Origin: an uncultured Ruminococcus sp.
Lineage (GTDB): Bacteria > Bacillota > Clostridia > Oscillospirales > CAG-272
DNA length: 64,000 nucleotides
Direction: 5' to 3'
Assembly: GCA_902782445.1 (NCBI GenBank)
Contig: CACZNC010000015.1
Location: forward strand, 1-64,000
The translations under genes and the position numbers were made by a program. Shown piece by piece: positions 1 to 8,977 of this stretch. The stretch's first letter is position 1. Each line of letters opens with the position of its first letter. The notes under the pieces were generated by a model, which did not search any database, was not told the origin of the DNA, and saw nothing but the letters and a program-made list of their open reading frames with translations.

Positions 1-100
1 GGGCTCTGCCCCTTGACTGGGGAGCTGCGCATCCCCGGCAACCTTTTTGAAAAAAGGTTGATCAAAAACTTTTGACATGGTTTAGAGTGAAATCAGTATC
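1..100 (+). repeat. Interspersed repeat family A, copy A1 (cut by the window start)
   Basis: The segment holds the right half of a repeat also found at about 8783-8940 and 21050-21222. It shows the GGGC/GCCC element at 1-13 and a strong hairpin with arms CAACCTTTTT (39-48) and AAAAAGGTTG (51-60) around a GA loop. A tail with TCAAAA/TTTTGA and TTGACATGGTTTAGAGTG follows and is nearly identical to the tail of the 21 kb copy. No coding potential is seen. It lies downstream of ogt, which is read leftward. Confidence 0.8.
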
Positions 101-105
101 AGTTT

Positions 106-597
106 TCAGTTCAGCCTTATCCCATGCCTTTCCAGATCGAGAAGGGCTTTTTTTCTTTCGATCCCCCCGGCGTATCCGGTGAGCGAGCCGTCCGCTCCGA
201 CGACCCGGTGACAGGGGACGATCAGGGAGACGGGATTGCGCCCCACCGCGCCTCCGACCGCCCTTGCCGAACGGATCCCGCAGCGCGCGGCGAGTTCCCC
301 GTAAGAGACCGTCTCTCCGTACGGGATCTTCAAAAGCTCTTTCCAGACGGTCAGCTGGAACGGGGTGCCGGCGGGAGCGGAGGGAGGGGTGAAATCCGGT
401 TCCCTGCCGTCAAAATAGATCCCGAGCCAGCGGAGGGCGGAGGCGAAGACGGGCAGATCCGGGCGGGAGAAGTCCCCGGGAAGGGACCCTCCGTCATACC
501 GCTGTCCGGCGAACCAGAGCCCCGTGAGCGCTTCTCCGTCGGAGGCCAGGCTGACTTCCCCGAGGGGAGTGGGCGCCCGGAGCAGGTACCGCGTCAT
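106..597 (-). CDS. ogt: Methylated-DNA--protein-cysteine S-methyltransferase
   Basis: This 163-residue protein repairs O6-alkylguanine (and O4-alkylthymine) in DNA by irreversible transfer of the alkyl group to its own cysteine. The active-site motif PCHRVV is intact near residues 128-133. It is preceded by the helix-turn-helix region ([11 protein letters not shown], then [11 protein letters not shown]) that inserts into the DNA minor groove. The length is normal for the short single-domain Ogt type with a degenerate N-terminal half. Its start codon overlaps the icd stop codon (ATGA), so it should be translationally coupled and is the last gene of the acn-icd-ogt transcript. A repair gene in that position is unusual; coupling to metabolism is only inferred. 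Confidence 0.93.
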   Translation of the reverse strand: MTRYLLRAPTPLGEVSLASDGEALTGLWFAGQRYDGGSLPGDFSRPDLPVFASALRWLGIYFDGREPDFTPPSAPAGTPFQLTVWKELLKIPYGETVSYGELAARCGIRSARAVGGAVGRNPVSLIVPCHRVVGADGSLTGYAGGIERKKALLDLERHGIRLN

Positions 598-1796
598 CCC
601 ATCCGGGAGGCGACGACTTCGAGGAACTGCCTTGTATTGACCTTCTTTTTATTCGGCAGTTTCGAGAGCAGCCAGAGGTCCCCCGTCATGACGCCGGATT
701 CGATGGTCTCGCGGCAGGCCTTTTCCAGCCGGTCGGCGAAGGCAGGCAGTTCCGGGATCCCGTCGAGCTCGCCCCTCTTGCGCAGAGCTCCCGTCCAGGC
801 GTAGATGGTGGCCACGGAGTTGGTGGAGGTCTCCTCGCCTTTCAGATATTTGTAATAATGCCGCTGGACTGTTCCGTGGGCCGCCTCGTATTCGTAAGCT
901 CCGGTGGGGGAGACGAGGACGGAGGTCATCATGGCGAGGGATCCGTAGGCGGTGGCCAGCATGTCGCTCATGACGTCGCCGTCGTAGTTCTTGCAGGCCC
1001 AGATAAACCCGCCCTCGCTGCGGACCACCCGCGCCACGGCGTCGTCGATGAGGGTGTAGAAGTATTCGATCCCGAGCCGCTCGAAGTCCGCCTTGAATTC
1101 GGATTCGTAGATCTCCGCCCAGATATCCTTGAAGCGGTGGTCGTAGATCTTCGAAATGGTGTCCTTCGCGGCGAACCACAGGCTCTGCTTCGTGTCGATG
1201 GCATAGCGGAAAGCGCAGCGGGCGAAGGAGGAGATCGAGGCGTCGAGGTTGTGGATCCCCTGCACGATCCCGGCGGAATTCGAAAAGTCGTGGATCAGCT
1301 TCCGGGTCTCGTTCCCCTCCGCGTCCGTGACGACGAGCTCCGCGCGGCCTCCCTTCGGCACGAGGGCTTCGGTGTTCTTGTAGACGTCCCCGTAGGCGTG
1401 GCGGGCGATGGTGATGGGGGCCTTCCAGGTGGGGATGTAGGGCTCGATCCCGTCGACGAGGATGGGCGCGCGGAAGACGGTGCCGTCCATGATGGCGCGG
1501 ATGGTCCCGTTCGGGGATTTCCACATCTCTTTCAAGCCGTATTCCTTCACCCGGGCGGCGTTCGGCGTGATGGTCGCGCATTTCACGGCGACACCGTACC
1601 GGAGCGCAGCCTCGGCGGATTCGACGGTCACCCGGTCGTCGGTGGCGTTCCGGTTTTCGAGGCCCAGATCGTAGTATTCGGTTTTGAGGTCGATATAGGG
1701 TTCGAGGAGGATTTCGCGGATCCACTTCCAGATCACTCTGGTCATTTCATCCCCGTCCATTTCGACGAGGGGCGTTTTCATTCTGATGCGTTCCAT
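594..1796 (-). CDS. icd: Isocitrate dehydrogenase, NADP-dependent, homodimeric (type II) class
   Basis: The 400-residue enzyme oxidises and decarboxylates isocitrate to 2-oxoglutarate, making NADPH in the cytoplasm. The sequence matches the family that includes mitochondrial/cytosolic eukaryotic IDH rather than the E. coli type. Signs are the start [18 protein letters not shown], the substrate loop KSPNGTIR, and [15 protein letters not shown] near the cofactor site, typical of NADP specificity. The start at 1796 is preceded by AAGGAG, which overlaps the aconitase stop; a second in-frame ATG six codons later is also possible. It lies 9 bp after acn, so the two consecutive steps are co-transcribed, probably to supply 2-oxoglutarate for glutamate synthesis. 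Confidence 0.96.
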   Translation of the reverse strand: MERIRMKTPLVEMDGDEMTRVIWKWIREILLEPYIDLKTEYYDLGLENRNATDDRVTVESAEAALRYGVAVKCATITPNAARVKEYGLKEMWKSPNGTIRAIMDGTVFRAPILVDGIEPYIPTWKAPITIARHAYGDVYKNTEALVPKGGRAELVVTDAEGNETRKLIHDFSNSAGIVQGIHNLDASISSFARCAFRYAIDTKQSLWFAAKDTISKIYDHRFKDIWAEIYESEFKADFERLGIEYFYTLIDDAVARVVRSEGGFIWACKNYDGDVMSDMLATAYGSLAMMTSVLVSPTGAYEYEAAHGTVQRHYYKYLKGEETSTNSVATIYAWTGALRKRGELDGIPELPAFADRLEKACRETIESGVMTGDLWLLSKLPNKKKVNTRQFLEVVASRMG

Positions 1797-1805
1797 GTCC
1801 GCTCC

Positions 1806-3761
1806 TTATTTTCCGAGATTGGCTTTCGTGTAGTCCAGCAGTCCGCCCGAGAGCAGGATCTCCTTCATCCGCGCGCTGAGGGGGCAGTTCGTGACGAAGG
1901 ACTTCCCTTTCGTGAGGTTCTTCACGGTCACGGTGTCCCCCGCCGCGATCTGCTCTCTGAGGTCTTCGACGGCAAGGATGTCCCCTCTTTCGATCTCGTC
2001 GTAGTCCTCGGGCCGGGCGAATTCCAGGGGCAGGATCCCCGCGTTGATGAGGTTCTGCCGGTGGATGCGGGCGAAGGACTTGACGATCACGGCCTTGACG
2101 CCGAGGTAGAGGGGGGCGAGGGCGGCGTGTTCCCGGGAGGATCCCTGCCCGTAGTTCGCGCCTCCCACGACGATGCTCTGTCCGAGGGCGAGAGCGCGGT
2201 CCGGGAAGCTCTCGTCGCAGACGGCGAAGCAGTGCCGGGAGATCGCCGGGATGTTCGAGCGCAGGGGCAGGATCTTCGCGCCGGCGGGCATGATGTGGTC
2301 CGTCGTGATGTTGTCGCCGACTTTCAGGGAGCATTCCGCCCGGAGGTGATCGGCGAGGGGAGCGGTCTTCGGGTATTCCTTGATGTTCGGACCCCGTAGG
2401 ATCTCCACCTTTTCCGCTTCGCTCGCGGGGGCGGGAGGCGTGATCATATTGTCGGAGACCGTGAATTTCTCGGGCAGGAAGAAGACGGGCATGTCCCCGA
2501 GCTCCCGGGGATCCGCGAGATATCCGGCGATCGCCGAAGCTGCGGCCACCTCGGGGGAGACCAGATAGACCTTCGCGTCCCGGGTCCCGCTGCGCCCTTC
2601 GAAATTGCGGTTGAAGGTGCGCAGGGAGATCCCGCCGGAATTCGGGCTCTGACCCATGCCGATGCAGGGACCGCAGGCGGATTCCAGCACCCGGGCCCCG
2701 GCTCCGAGGATGTCGGCGAGGGCTCCGTTTTCGGCCATCATGGTGAGCACCTGCTTCGATCCCGGGGAGACGGACAGGGAGACGTCCGGGTGCACGGTCT
2801 TTCCCCGGAGGATGTGGGCGACCTTCATCATGTCGGCGAGGGAGGAGTTGGTGCAGGAGCCGATGCAGACCTGATCGATCTTCATCTTCCCGCCTTCCGC
2901 TTCCGCGTTGATCTCGGAGAGGGTCTTCACGCTGTCCGGGGAATGGGGGCAGGCGGCCATCGGTTCCAGCGCGGAGAGGTCGATCTCGATCTCCTCGTCG
3001 TAGACGGCGTCCGGGTCGGCGGAAAGGGGAACGTACACGTCTTCCCTTCCCTCGGCCCGGAGAAACGCGAGGGTGTTCTCGTCGGAGGGGAAGATCGAGG
3101 TCGTGGCCCCGAGTTCCGCCCCCATATTGGTGATCGTCGCCCGCTCCGGCACCGTCAGGGTCTTCACGCCCTCCCCGGCGTATTCGATGATCTTGCCGAC
3201 GCCGCCCTTGACGCTCATGATCGAGAGCAGTTTCAGAATCACGTCCTTCGCCGCCACCCAGGGGGAGAGTTTTCCCGTGAGGGTGACCCGGACGATCTTC
3301 GGATAGGTGATATAATACGCGCCGCCGCCCATCGCCACCGCCACGTCGAGCCCGCCCGCTCCGATGGCGATCATGCCGATACCGCCGCCCGTCGGGGTGT
3401 GGCTGTCGGAGCCGATGAGGGTCTTGCCCGGCGCGCCGAACCGTTCGAGGTGGACCTGATGGCAGATCCCGTTGCCGGGGCGGGAATACCAGATCCCGTG
3501 CTTCTTCGCCACGGACGCGATGAACCGGTGGTCGTCCGCGTTCTCGAAGCCGGACTGGAGGGTGTTGTGGTCGATGTACGCCACGCTCCGCTCCGTCTTC
3601 ACCTGCCCGATCCCCATCGCTTCAAATTCGATGTAGGCCATGGTGCCGGTCGCGTCCTGGGTCAGGGTCTGATCGATTTTCAGCCCGATCTCGCGCCCCT
3701 TCTCGAACGCGCCGTCCACCGTATGCGCTTTCAGGATTTTTTCCGCCAGAGTGAGTCCCAT
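1806..3761 (-). CDS. acn: Aconitate hydratase (short, about 650-residue class)
   Basis: Aconitase interconverts citrate and isocitrate through a 4Fe-4S cluster. The protein has 651 residues, shorter than the roughly 890-residue AcnA, and fits the compact class seen in Clostridia and some Deltaproteobacteria. Cluster cysteines are visible in GSCTNSS and SACGPCIGMGQ. NRNFEGRSGT and the C-terminal swivel motif YGQGSSREHAAL with KSFARIHRQNL complete the substrate site. The start is preceded by CGGAGGAAC. It is the first gene of a leftward acn-icd-ogt operon with a consensus promoter about 90 bp upstream. No citrate synthase gene lies in the window. Confidence 0.95.
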   Translation of the reverse strand: MGLTLAEKILKAHTVDGAFEKGREIGLKIDQTLTQDATGTMAYIEFEAMGIGQVKTERSVAYIDHNTLQSGFENADDHRFIASVAKKHGIWYSRPGNGICHQVHLERFGAPGKTLIGSDSHTPTGGGIGMIAIGAGGLDVAVAMGGGAYYITYPKIVRVTLTGKLSPWVAAKDVILKLLSIMSVKGGVGKIIEYAGEGVKTLTVPERATITNMGAELGATTSIFPSDENTLAFLRAEGREDVYVPLSADPDAVYDEEIEIDLSALEPMAACPHSPDSVKTLSEINAEAEGGKMKIDQVCIGSCTNSSLADMMKVAHILRGKTVHPDVSLSVSPGSKQVLTMMAENGALADILGAGARVLESACGPCIGMGQSPNSGGISLRTFNRNFEGRSGTRDAKVYLVSPEVAAASAIAGYLADPRELGDMPVFFLPEKFTVSDNMITPPAPASEAEKVEILRGPNIKEYPKTAPLADHLRAECSLKVGDNITTDHIMPAGAKILPLRSNIPAISRHCFAVCDESFPDRALALGQSIVVGGANYGQGSSREHAALAPLYLGVKAVIVKSFARIHRQNLINAGILPLEFARPEDYDEIERGDILAVEDLREQIAAGDTVTVKNLTKGKSFVTNCPLSARMKEILLSGGLLDYTKANLGK

Positions 3762-3849
3762 GTGCCGCTGTTCCTCCGATGTGATGTATAAATATCTGCG
3801 AATTGTGAATAATTGCCGTATAATCAGTATAATTATAACGCGTCATATC

Positions 3850-3878
3850 ATTATACCACAGTTCGGCCCTCCTGTCAA
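3850..3878 (-). promoter_or_regulatory. Sigma-A promoter of acn-icd-ogt
   Basis: Read leftward, TTGACA (3873-3878) is followed after exactly 17 bp by TATAAT (3850-3855), a perfect consensus preceded by TGTGG. The leader of about 85 nt to the acn start is AT-rich and repeats short ATAAT/TTAT blocks, which might hold an operator, though no clear dyad is evident. The gap of 3762-4285 holds only this promoter, the divergent pyr promoter and the pyr leader. Confidence 0.85.
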
Positions 3879-4102
3879 GAGTTTCCCGGGAAGTCGGTCC
3901 GGACGGGGGGCTTCGTTTCCCGGGTGAGCGGACGGCGGAGGGCGGAAGACGGATATTTACCCGTTTTTTGCGGATAGAGAGCGCATATTGGCTGAGAATC
4001 CTGCATAAATATCGGTTTCGGTCCTTCCGGGCGGGCGGAGTTCATGTCAAATCCCCTTAAAAATATTCCGGGCGGGCGGTTCACATCCGTGCAAATCTCC
4101 CA

Positions 4103-4131
4103 TTGACACGGGGGCGGAACCATGTTATAAT
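4103..4131 (+). promoter_or_regulatory. Sigma-A promoter of the pyr operon
   Basis: TTGACA (4103-4108) and TATAAT (4126-4131) are separated by 17 bp. Transcription should start near 4138 and leave a leader of about 148 nt before the pyrC ATG at 4286. It diverges from the acn promoter. Confidence 0.85.
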
Positions 4132-4191
4132 GAAGAGCGAACGAAAACACGATCTTTAATTCGATCCCGTGCGGTCGGCAAGGTTGTCAGA

Positions 4192-4253
4192 GGAAGGCGG
4201 AACCCCGCTTTCTTTGCGTATGCCTTCCCCCGCAAAAAGGACGAAGGCTTTTC
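4192..4253 (+). promoter_or_regulatory. Possible transcription attenuator in the pyr leader
   Basis: GCCTTC (4222-4227) can pair with GAAGGC (4243-4248), followed by TTTTC, forming a weak terminator-like hairpin. The same GCCTTCC can instead pair with GGAAGGC (4192-4198), and TTTGCG (4213-4218) can pair with CGCAAA (4231-4236). The three stems are mutually exclusive, the layout expected of an attenuator. The purine-rich GTCAGAGGAAGGC stretch recalls PyrR-binding loops, but no pyrR is in the window. The terminator stem is only 6 bp with a 15-nt loop, so the call is tentative. Confidence 0.4.
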
Positions 4254-4285
4254 TCATCATCGACCCGGTCAGGAAGGAGCGGCTT

Positions 4286-5506
4286 ATGGCAAACGGAACG
4301 AAATTCACCCGCGATCAGCTCGAAATGGAATTCTCCTCCCTGTGCCGGAACGCCGAAGTCGGGACGCTCTCCCCTCTTCCCTCCGGTTTCGCCGTTTTTC
4401 CCGGTTTCTGCGACGTGCATGTGCATTTCCGCGAACCGGGATTTTCTTATAAGGAGACGGTGGAGACGGGCTCCCTCGCGGCGGCGCACGGCGGATATAC
4501 CGCGGTCTGCTCCATGCCGAATCTGAAACCGGTGCCCGACTCCCGGGAGCACCTCGGCGAAGTCCTCGCCCCGATCCGCGCCCGCTCCCTCATCGACGTG
4601 CGGCCCTACGGCAGTCTGACGGTGAACGAGGCGGGGGAGGAACTCTCGGATCTGGAAGCGATGGCCCCGGACGTCATCGCCTTTTCGGACGACGGGCGGG
4701 GGGTGCAGAGCGAAAGCCTCATGCGCTCGGCGATGGAGCGGTGCGCGAAGCTCGGGAAGATCGCCGCGGCCCACTGCGAGGACAATTCCCTGCTCCGGGG
4801 CGGGTATATCCACGACGGGGACTACGCCCGCGCCCACGGCCACCGGGGGATCTGCTCCGAGAGCGAATGGGGCCCCATCGCACGGGACGTGAAGCTCGCC
4901 CGGGAGACCGGATGCTCCTACCACGTCTGCCATGTCTCGACGAAGGAAAGCGTGGAGATCATCCGCCGTGCGAAGGCCGAGGGGACCGACGTCACCTGCG
5001 AGACCGCGCCCCACTATCTGACGATGGACGACTCCGACCTCGGCGAAGACGGGCGGTTCAAGATGAATCCCCCCCTGCGTTCCCCCGCCGACCGGGAAGC
5101 CCTGATCGAAGGCCTGCTCGACGGCACGGTCGACATGATCGCCACGGACCACGCCCCCCATTCGGCGGAGGAGAAATCCCGGGGACTCGAAAAAAGCGCC
5201 TTCGGGATCGTGGGGCTCGAAACGGCCTTCCCGGTGCTCTACACGAAGCTCGTGCTGCCGGGGATCCTCTCCCTCGAAAAACTGATAGATCTCTTGGCAT
5301 ACAGTCCCCGCGCCCGGTTCGGGATCCCCCTCGGCGGAGGCTATTCCGTCTGGGATCTCGGGGCGGAATACAGGATCGATCCCCGGGACTTCCTCTCGAA
5401 GGGCCGCGCGACGCCGTTTGAGGGATGGGAAGTCCGCGGAAAATGCCTTAAGACCGTATACCGCGGAAAGACCGTGTGGAGCGATGAGGAAAACCGCGGC
5501 GGATAA
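4286..5506 (+). CDS. pyrC: Dihydroorotase
   Basis: Dihydroorotase cyclises carbamoyl-aspartate to dihydroorotate, the third step of de novo UMP synthesis. The zinc-binding FCDVHVHFREPG, plus SMPN, AAHCED, CETAPHYL and ATDHAPHS, are all in place, as in class I (about 400-430 residue) enzymes. The ATG at 4286 follows AGGAAGGAG with good spacing and gives 406 residues. An in-frame GTG at 4169 would add 39 residues with no family match that overlap the leader hairpins, so I reject it. It is the first gene of the pyr operon, 70 bp before carB. Confidence 0.93.
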   Translation: MANGTKFTRDQLEMEFSSLCRNAEVGTLSPLPSGFAVFPGFCDVHVHFREPGFSYKETVETGSLAAAHGGYTAVCSMPNLKPVPDSREHLGEVLAPIRARSLIDVRPYGSLTVNEAGEELSDLEAMAPDVIAFSDDGRGVQSESLMRSAMERCAKLGKIAAAHCEDNSLLRGGYIHDGDYARAHGHRGICSESEWGPIARDVKLARETGCSYHVCHVSTKESVEIIRRAKAEGTDVTCETAPHYLTMDDSDLGEDGRFKMNPPLRSPADREALIEGLLDGTVDMIATDHAPHSAEEKSRGLEKSAFGIVGLETAFPVLYTKLVLPGILSLEKLIDLLAYSPRARFGIPLGGGYSVWDLGAEYRIDPRDFLSKGRATPFEGWEVRGKCLKTVYRGKTVWSDEENRGG

Positions 5507-5576
5507 ACGGCCGGAGACCGGTGCATAAAAAAACGGAAACAAACAGACTTATATACAGCGTACAGGAGGCTCGCAA

Positions 5577-8500
5577 ATGGCAAAACGGAAGGATATCAAA
5601 AAAGTACTCATCATCGGATCCGGCCCCATCGTCATCGGTCAGGCCGCGGAATTCGACTATGCGGGGACCCAGGCATGTCTCGCCCTCAAGGAAGAGGGAT
5701 ACGAGGTCGTGCTCGTCAACTCCAACCCCGCCACCATCATGACGGACACGCAGATCGCCGACAAAGTCTACATGGAGCCTCTGACCCTCGAGTACGTCGC
5801 CAAGATCCTGCGCTATGAGCGTCCCGACGCCATCGTCCCCGGCATCGGCGGGCAGACCGGGCTGAATCTGGCCGTCCAGCTGGAAAAGAAGGGCGTGCTG
5901 CGGGAATGCGGGGTGGAGCTCCTCGGGACTCCCTCCTCCAGCATCGAACGGGCCGAGGACCGGGAGCTCTTCAAGGAGATGTGCGAATCCATCGGCGAGC
6001 CGGTCATCCCCTCCGAGATCACCTACGACCTCGAAGCGGCGAAGGCGGCGGCGGAACGGATCGGCTATCCCGTGGTCCTGCGTCCGGCCTTCACCCTCGG
6101 CGGCACGGGCGGCGCCTTCGTCAACACCCCGGAGGAGATGGAAGAGGCGGGGGCCTCCGCGTTCCGTCTCTCCCCCGTCCACGAGGTGCTGGTCGAGAAG
6201 AGCGTGAAGGGCTACAAGGAGATCGAATTCGAGGTCATGCGCGACTCGAACGACCACGCCATCACCATCTGCGGCATGGAGAACGTGGATCCCGTCGGCG
6301 TCCATACCGGGGACTCCATCGTGGTCGCGCCGATCCTCTCCCTGAATGACCACGACCTCAAGATGCTCAACGACTCCGCGATCCGCATCATCCGCGAGCT
6401 CGGGATCGAGGGCGGGTGCAACGTCCAGTTCGCTCTGAACCCCACTTCCTCGGAATACTTCCTCATCGAGGTCAACCCCCGCGTGTCCCGGTCCTCCGCG
6501 CTGGCGTCGAAGGCTTCCGGCTATCCCATCGCCCGGGTGACGGCGAAGATCGCCCTCGGCATGGCCCTCGAAGAGATCCCCGTAGCCGGCGGAACCGCGG
6601 CCATCGAGCCCTCCCTCGACTATATCGTGGCGAAGTTCCCGCGCTTCCCCTTTGACAAATTCTCCGACGCCCCGAACACCCTCGGCACGCAGATGAAGGC
6701 CACCGGCGAGGTCATGGGCATCGGATCGAACCTCGAAGAGTGCATGCTCAAATCCGTCCGTTCCCTTGAGACCGGCGTCTGCCACCTCCACATGGCGAAA
6801 TTCGACGCCATGAGCGGGAAAGACATCGTGGAATACCTCTCCGAATTCCGCGCAGACGGCATTTTCGCCGTGACCGAGCTGATCCGCCGCCGCACGCCCC
6901 TCGAAGAGCTCCACCGGCTGACCATGATCACCCCGCTCTTCCTCGAATCCATCCAGAAGATCGTCGACATGGAGAACACCCTCCGCGCCCATCCCTGGGA
7001 CATGGATCTGCTCAGGGAGGCGAAGAAGATGGGCTTCTCCGACAAGTACACGGCGGAGCTCTGGAAGTGCAGGGAGATCGATATCTACAACCGCCGCATC
7101 GCGGAAGGGATCACCCCGATCTTCCGCATGGTGGACACCCTGCACACGGGCAAATACATCGCCTATCTCTACTCCTCCTACACCGGGGAGAATCAGTCCA
7201 TCCTGACGGACAAGAAGAAGATCGTCACCCTCGGCGCGGGCCCCATCCGCATCGGACAGGGCGTGGAGTTCGACTATTCCACGGTCCACGCGGTCCAGAC
7301 CATCAAGCGCAACGGCTACGAGGCCATCATCATCAACAACAACCCGGAGACCGTCTCCACCGACTACACCACGGCGGACAAGCTCTATTTCGAGCCCCTG
7401 ACCCCCGAGGACATCATGGCGATCCTCAATTTCGAGAATCCGGAGGGCGTGATCGCGTCCCTCGGCGGACAGACGGCCGTGAACCTCGCGGAACCCCTGA
7501 TGGAGCGCGGCGTGAAGATCATCGGCACGGACTGCGCAGCCATCGAAAAGGCGGAAAACCGGGATTCCTTCGAACATCTGCTTCTGAAACTCGCCATCCC
7601 CCAGCCGAACGGACGTGCCGTGACCTCCATCGAGGAAGGCGTGAAGGCGGCGACGGAGATCGGATATCCCGTCCTCGTGCGCCCCTCCTTCGTGCTGGGC
7701 GGCCGGGCGATGGAGATCGTCTCGAAGGAAGAGCACCTCCGCCACTACCTGAAAACCGCCGTGGAGATCGACAAGGACAAGCCGGTCCTCGTGGACAAGT
7801 ACATCGTCGGGCGCGAGGTGGAGGTGGACGCGATCTGCGACGGGCGCGACGTGTTCGTCCCCGGCATCATGGAACTGGTGGAGCGGACGGGCGTCCACTC
7901 CGGCGACTCGATCTCGGTCTATCCCACCTATACCGTCTCGAACAAGGTCAAGGGGATCATCCTCCAGTACGCGAAGAAGCTCGGGATCGGCATCGGCATC
8001 GTGGGGCTGTACAACATCCAGTTCATCGTCACCCCGGAGGACGAGGTCTACGTGATCGAGGTCAACCCGCGCTCCTCCCGGACTGTCCCCTTCCTCTCGA
8101 AGTCCACGGGCTACTCCCTCGCGGATATCGCCACGGAAGTGATCCTCGGCAAGAGCCTGAAGGAACAGGGGATCTTCGACCTCTACCCGGAGGAAAAGAA
8201 GCGGTACTACGTCAAGGCTCCCGTCTTCTCCTTCCTGAAGATCAAGGGGCTGGACGCCTACCTCTCCCCGGAAATGAAGTCCACGGGCGAGGCCATCGGC
8301 TACGACGACAAGCTCCACCGGGCGATGTACAAGGCCCTCATCGCGTCCGGCATGAAGCTCCAGAACTACGGCACCGTGATCTTCACGCTGGCCGATGAGG
8401 ACAAGGAAGAAGCCCTGCCCCTCGCCCGCCGGTTCTATGAGATGGGCTTCAACATCGAGGCCACGACGGTGACGGCGAGCTTCCTCAGAGAGCACGGACT

Positions 8501-8753
8501 CCGCACCCGTCTGCTCCGCAAGCCGAGCGAGGGCAGTTCGGAGGTCGTGGACGCCATCCGCGCGGGCTACGTCAGCTACGTCATCAACACCCGGGCGATC
8601 CTCTCCGGCTTCCACACCATCGACGGCGCGGCGATCCGGCGGGCGGCCACCGAATCCGGCGTCACAATGCTGACCTCCCTCGACACGGTGAAGGTGCTCC
8701 TCGACGTGCTGGAAGAGACCACCCTGACGATCTCCACCATCGACGCGAAATGA
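5577..8753 (+). CDS. carB: Carbamoyl-phosphate synthase, large (ammonia) subunit
   Basis: The 1058-residue subunit makes carbamoyl phosphate from bicarbonate, two ATP and ammonia supplied by the CarA glutaminase. Two homologous ATP-grasp halves are clear: the first begins KKVLIIGSGPIVIGQAAEFDYAGTQAC and the second KKIVTLGAGPIRIGQGVEFDYS. Each carries a glycine-rich loop (RPAFTLGGTGG and RPSFVLGGRAM) and an EVNPR motif. The C-terminal MGS-like allosteric domain follows residue 920. The start has a strong AGGAGG at 5564-5569. No carA lies next to it or elsewhere in the window, although the two are usually adjacent, so the glutaminase must be encoded elsewhere. Confidence 0.97.
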   Translation: MAKRKDIKKVLIIGSGPIVIGQAAEFDYAGTQACLALKEEGYEVVLVNSNPATIMTDTQIADKVYMEPLTLEYVAKILRYERPDAIVPGIGGQTGLNLAVQLEKKGVLRECGVELLGTPSSSIERAEDRELFKEMCESIGEPVIPSEITYDLEAAKAAAERIGYPVVLRPAFTLGGTGGAFVNTPEEMEEAGASAFRLSPVHEVLVEKSVKGYKEIEFEVMRDSNDHAITICGMENVDPVGVHTGDSIVVAPILSLNDHDLKMLNDSAIRIIRELGIEGGCNVQFALNPTSSEYFLIEVNPRVSRSSALASKASGYPIARVTAKIALGMALEEIPVAGGTAAIEPSLDYIVAKFPRFPFDKFSDAPNTLGTQMKATGEVMGIGSNLEECMLKSVRSLETGVCHLHMAKFDAMSGKDIVEYLSEFRADGIFAVTELIRRRTPLEELHRLTMITPLFLESIQKIVDMENTLRAHPWDMDLLREAKKMGFSDKYTAELWKCREIDIYNRRIAEGITPIFRMVDTLHTGKYIAYLYSSYTGENQSILTDKKKIVTLGAGPIRIGQGVEFDYSTVHAVQTIKRNGYEAIIINNNPETVSTDYTTADKLYFEPLTPEDIMAILNFENPEGVIASLGGQTAVNLAEPLMERGVKIIGTDCAAIEKAENRDSFEHLLLKLAIPQPNGRAVTSIEEGVKAATEIGYPVLVRPSFVLGGRAMEIVSKEEHLRHYLKTAVEIDKDKPVLVDKYIVGREVEVDAICDGRDVFVPGIMELVERTGVHSGDSISVYPTYTVSNKVKGIILQYAKKLGIGIGIVGLYNIQFIVTPEDEVYVIEVNPRSSRTVPFLSKSTGYSLADIATEVILGKSLKEQGIFDLYPEEKKRYYVKAPVFSFLKIKGLDAYLSPEMKSTGEAIGYDDKLHRAMYKALIASGMKLQNYGTVIFTLADEDKEEALPLARRFYEMGFNIEATTVTASFLREHGLRTRLLRKPSEGSSEVVDAIRAGYVSYVINTRAILSGFHTIDGAAIRRAATESGVTMLTSLDTVKVLLDVLEETTLTISTIDAK

Positions 8754-8782
8754 TCCCATCCTGAATTTTTGTGTTCCGATCT

Positions 8783-8940
8783 TATCCGTTGTTCTTTTCT
8801 CCTTTATCGAGGAGAAAAGAACCAAAAGAGGAACTCCTGTTGAGCAATGAGAATTCCGAGGTCTGCGGACCTCGGGTCAGGGCGTTGCCCCGACACCCTA
8901 CCACCTTTTGAAAAAGGTGGACGAAAACTTTCACACATGC
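8783..8940 (+). repeat. Interspersed repeat family A, copy A2, inside the pyr operon
   Basis: The gap between carB and pyrK (8754-8977) holds a full copy. Hairpin H1 has arms GTTCTTTTCTCC (8791-8802) and GGAGAAAAGAAC (8811-8822). H2 has arms CCGAGGTC and GACCTCGG around TGCG (8856-8875). A short GGGC/GCCC element follows. H4 has arms CCACCTTTT and AAAAGGTGG around GA (8901-8920). It has no ORF with coding signs. Because it sits within the operon, it would be part of the pyr mRNA and could slow, process or partly terminate it. Confidence 0.85.
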
Positions 8941-8977
8941 CAACGTGCAGTTCCCATATCACGAAAGGTTTTCCTGA

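Noticed and set aside
4169-4285. Extended N-terminus or leader peptide for pyrC from GTG at 4169
   Set aside because: It is in frame with pyrC, lacks a ribosome-binding site, and overlaps the leader hairpins. The ATG at 4286 has a strong site.
5448-8825. 1125-codon open frame on the minus strand opposite carB
   Set aside because: It is the antisense shadow of a confidently assigned GC-rich gene, has no family features, and is rich in Asp, Gly, Arg and Val as expected from reverse-complement codons.
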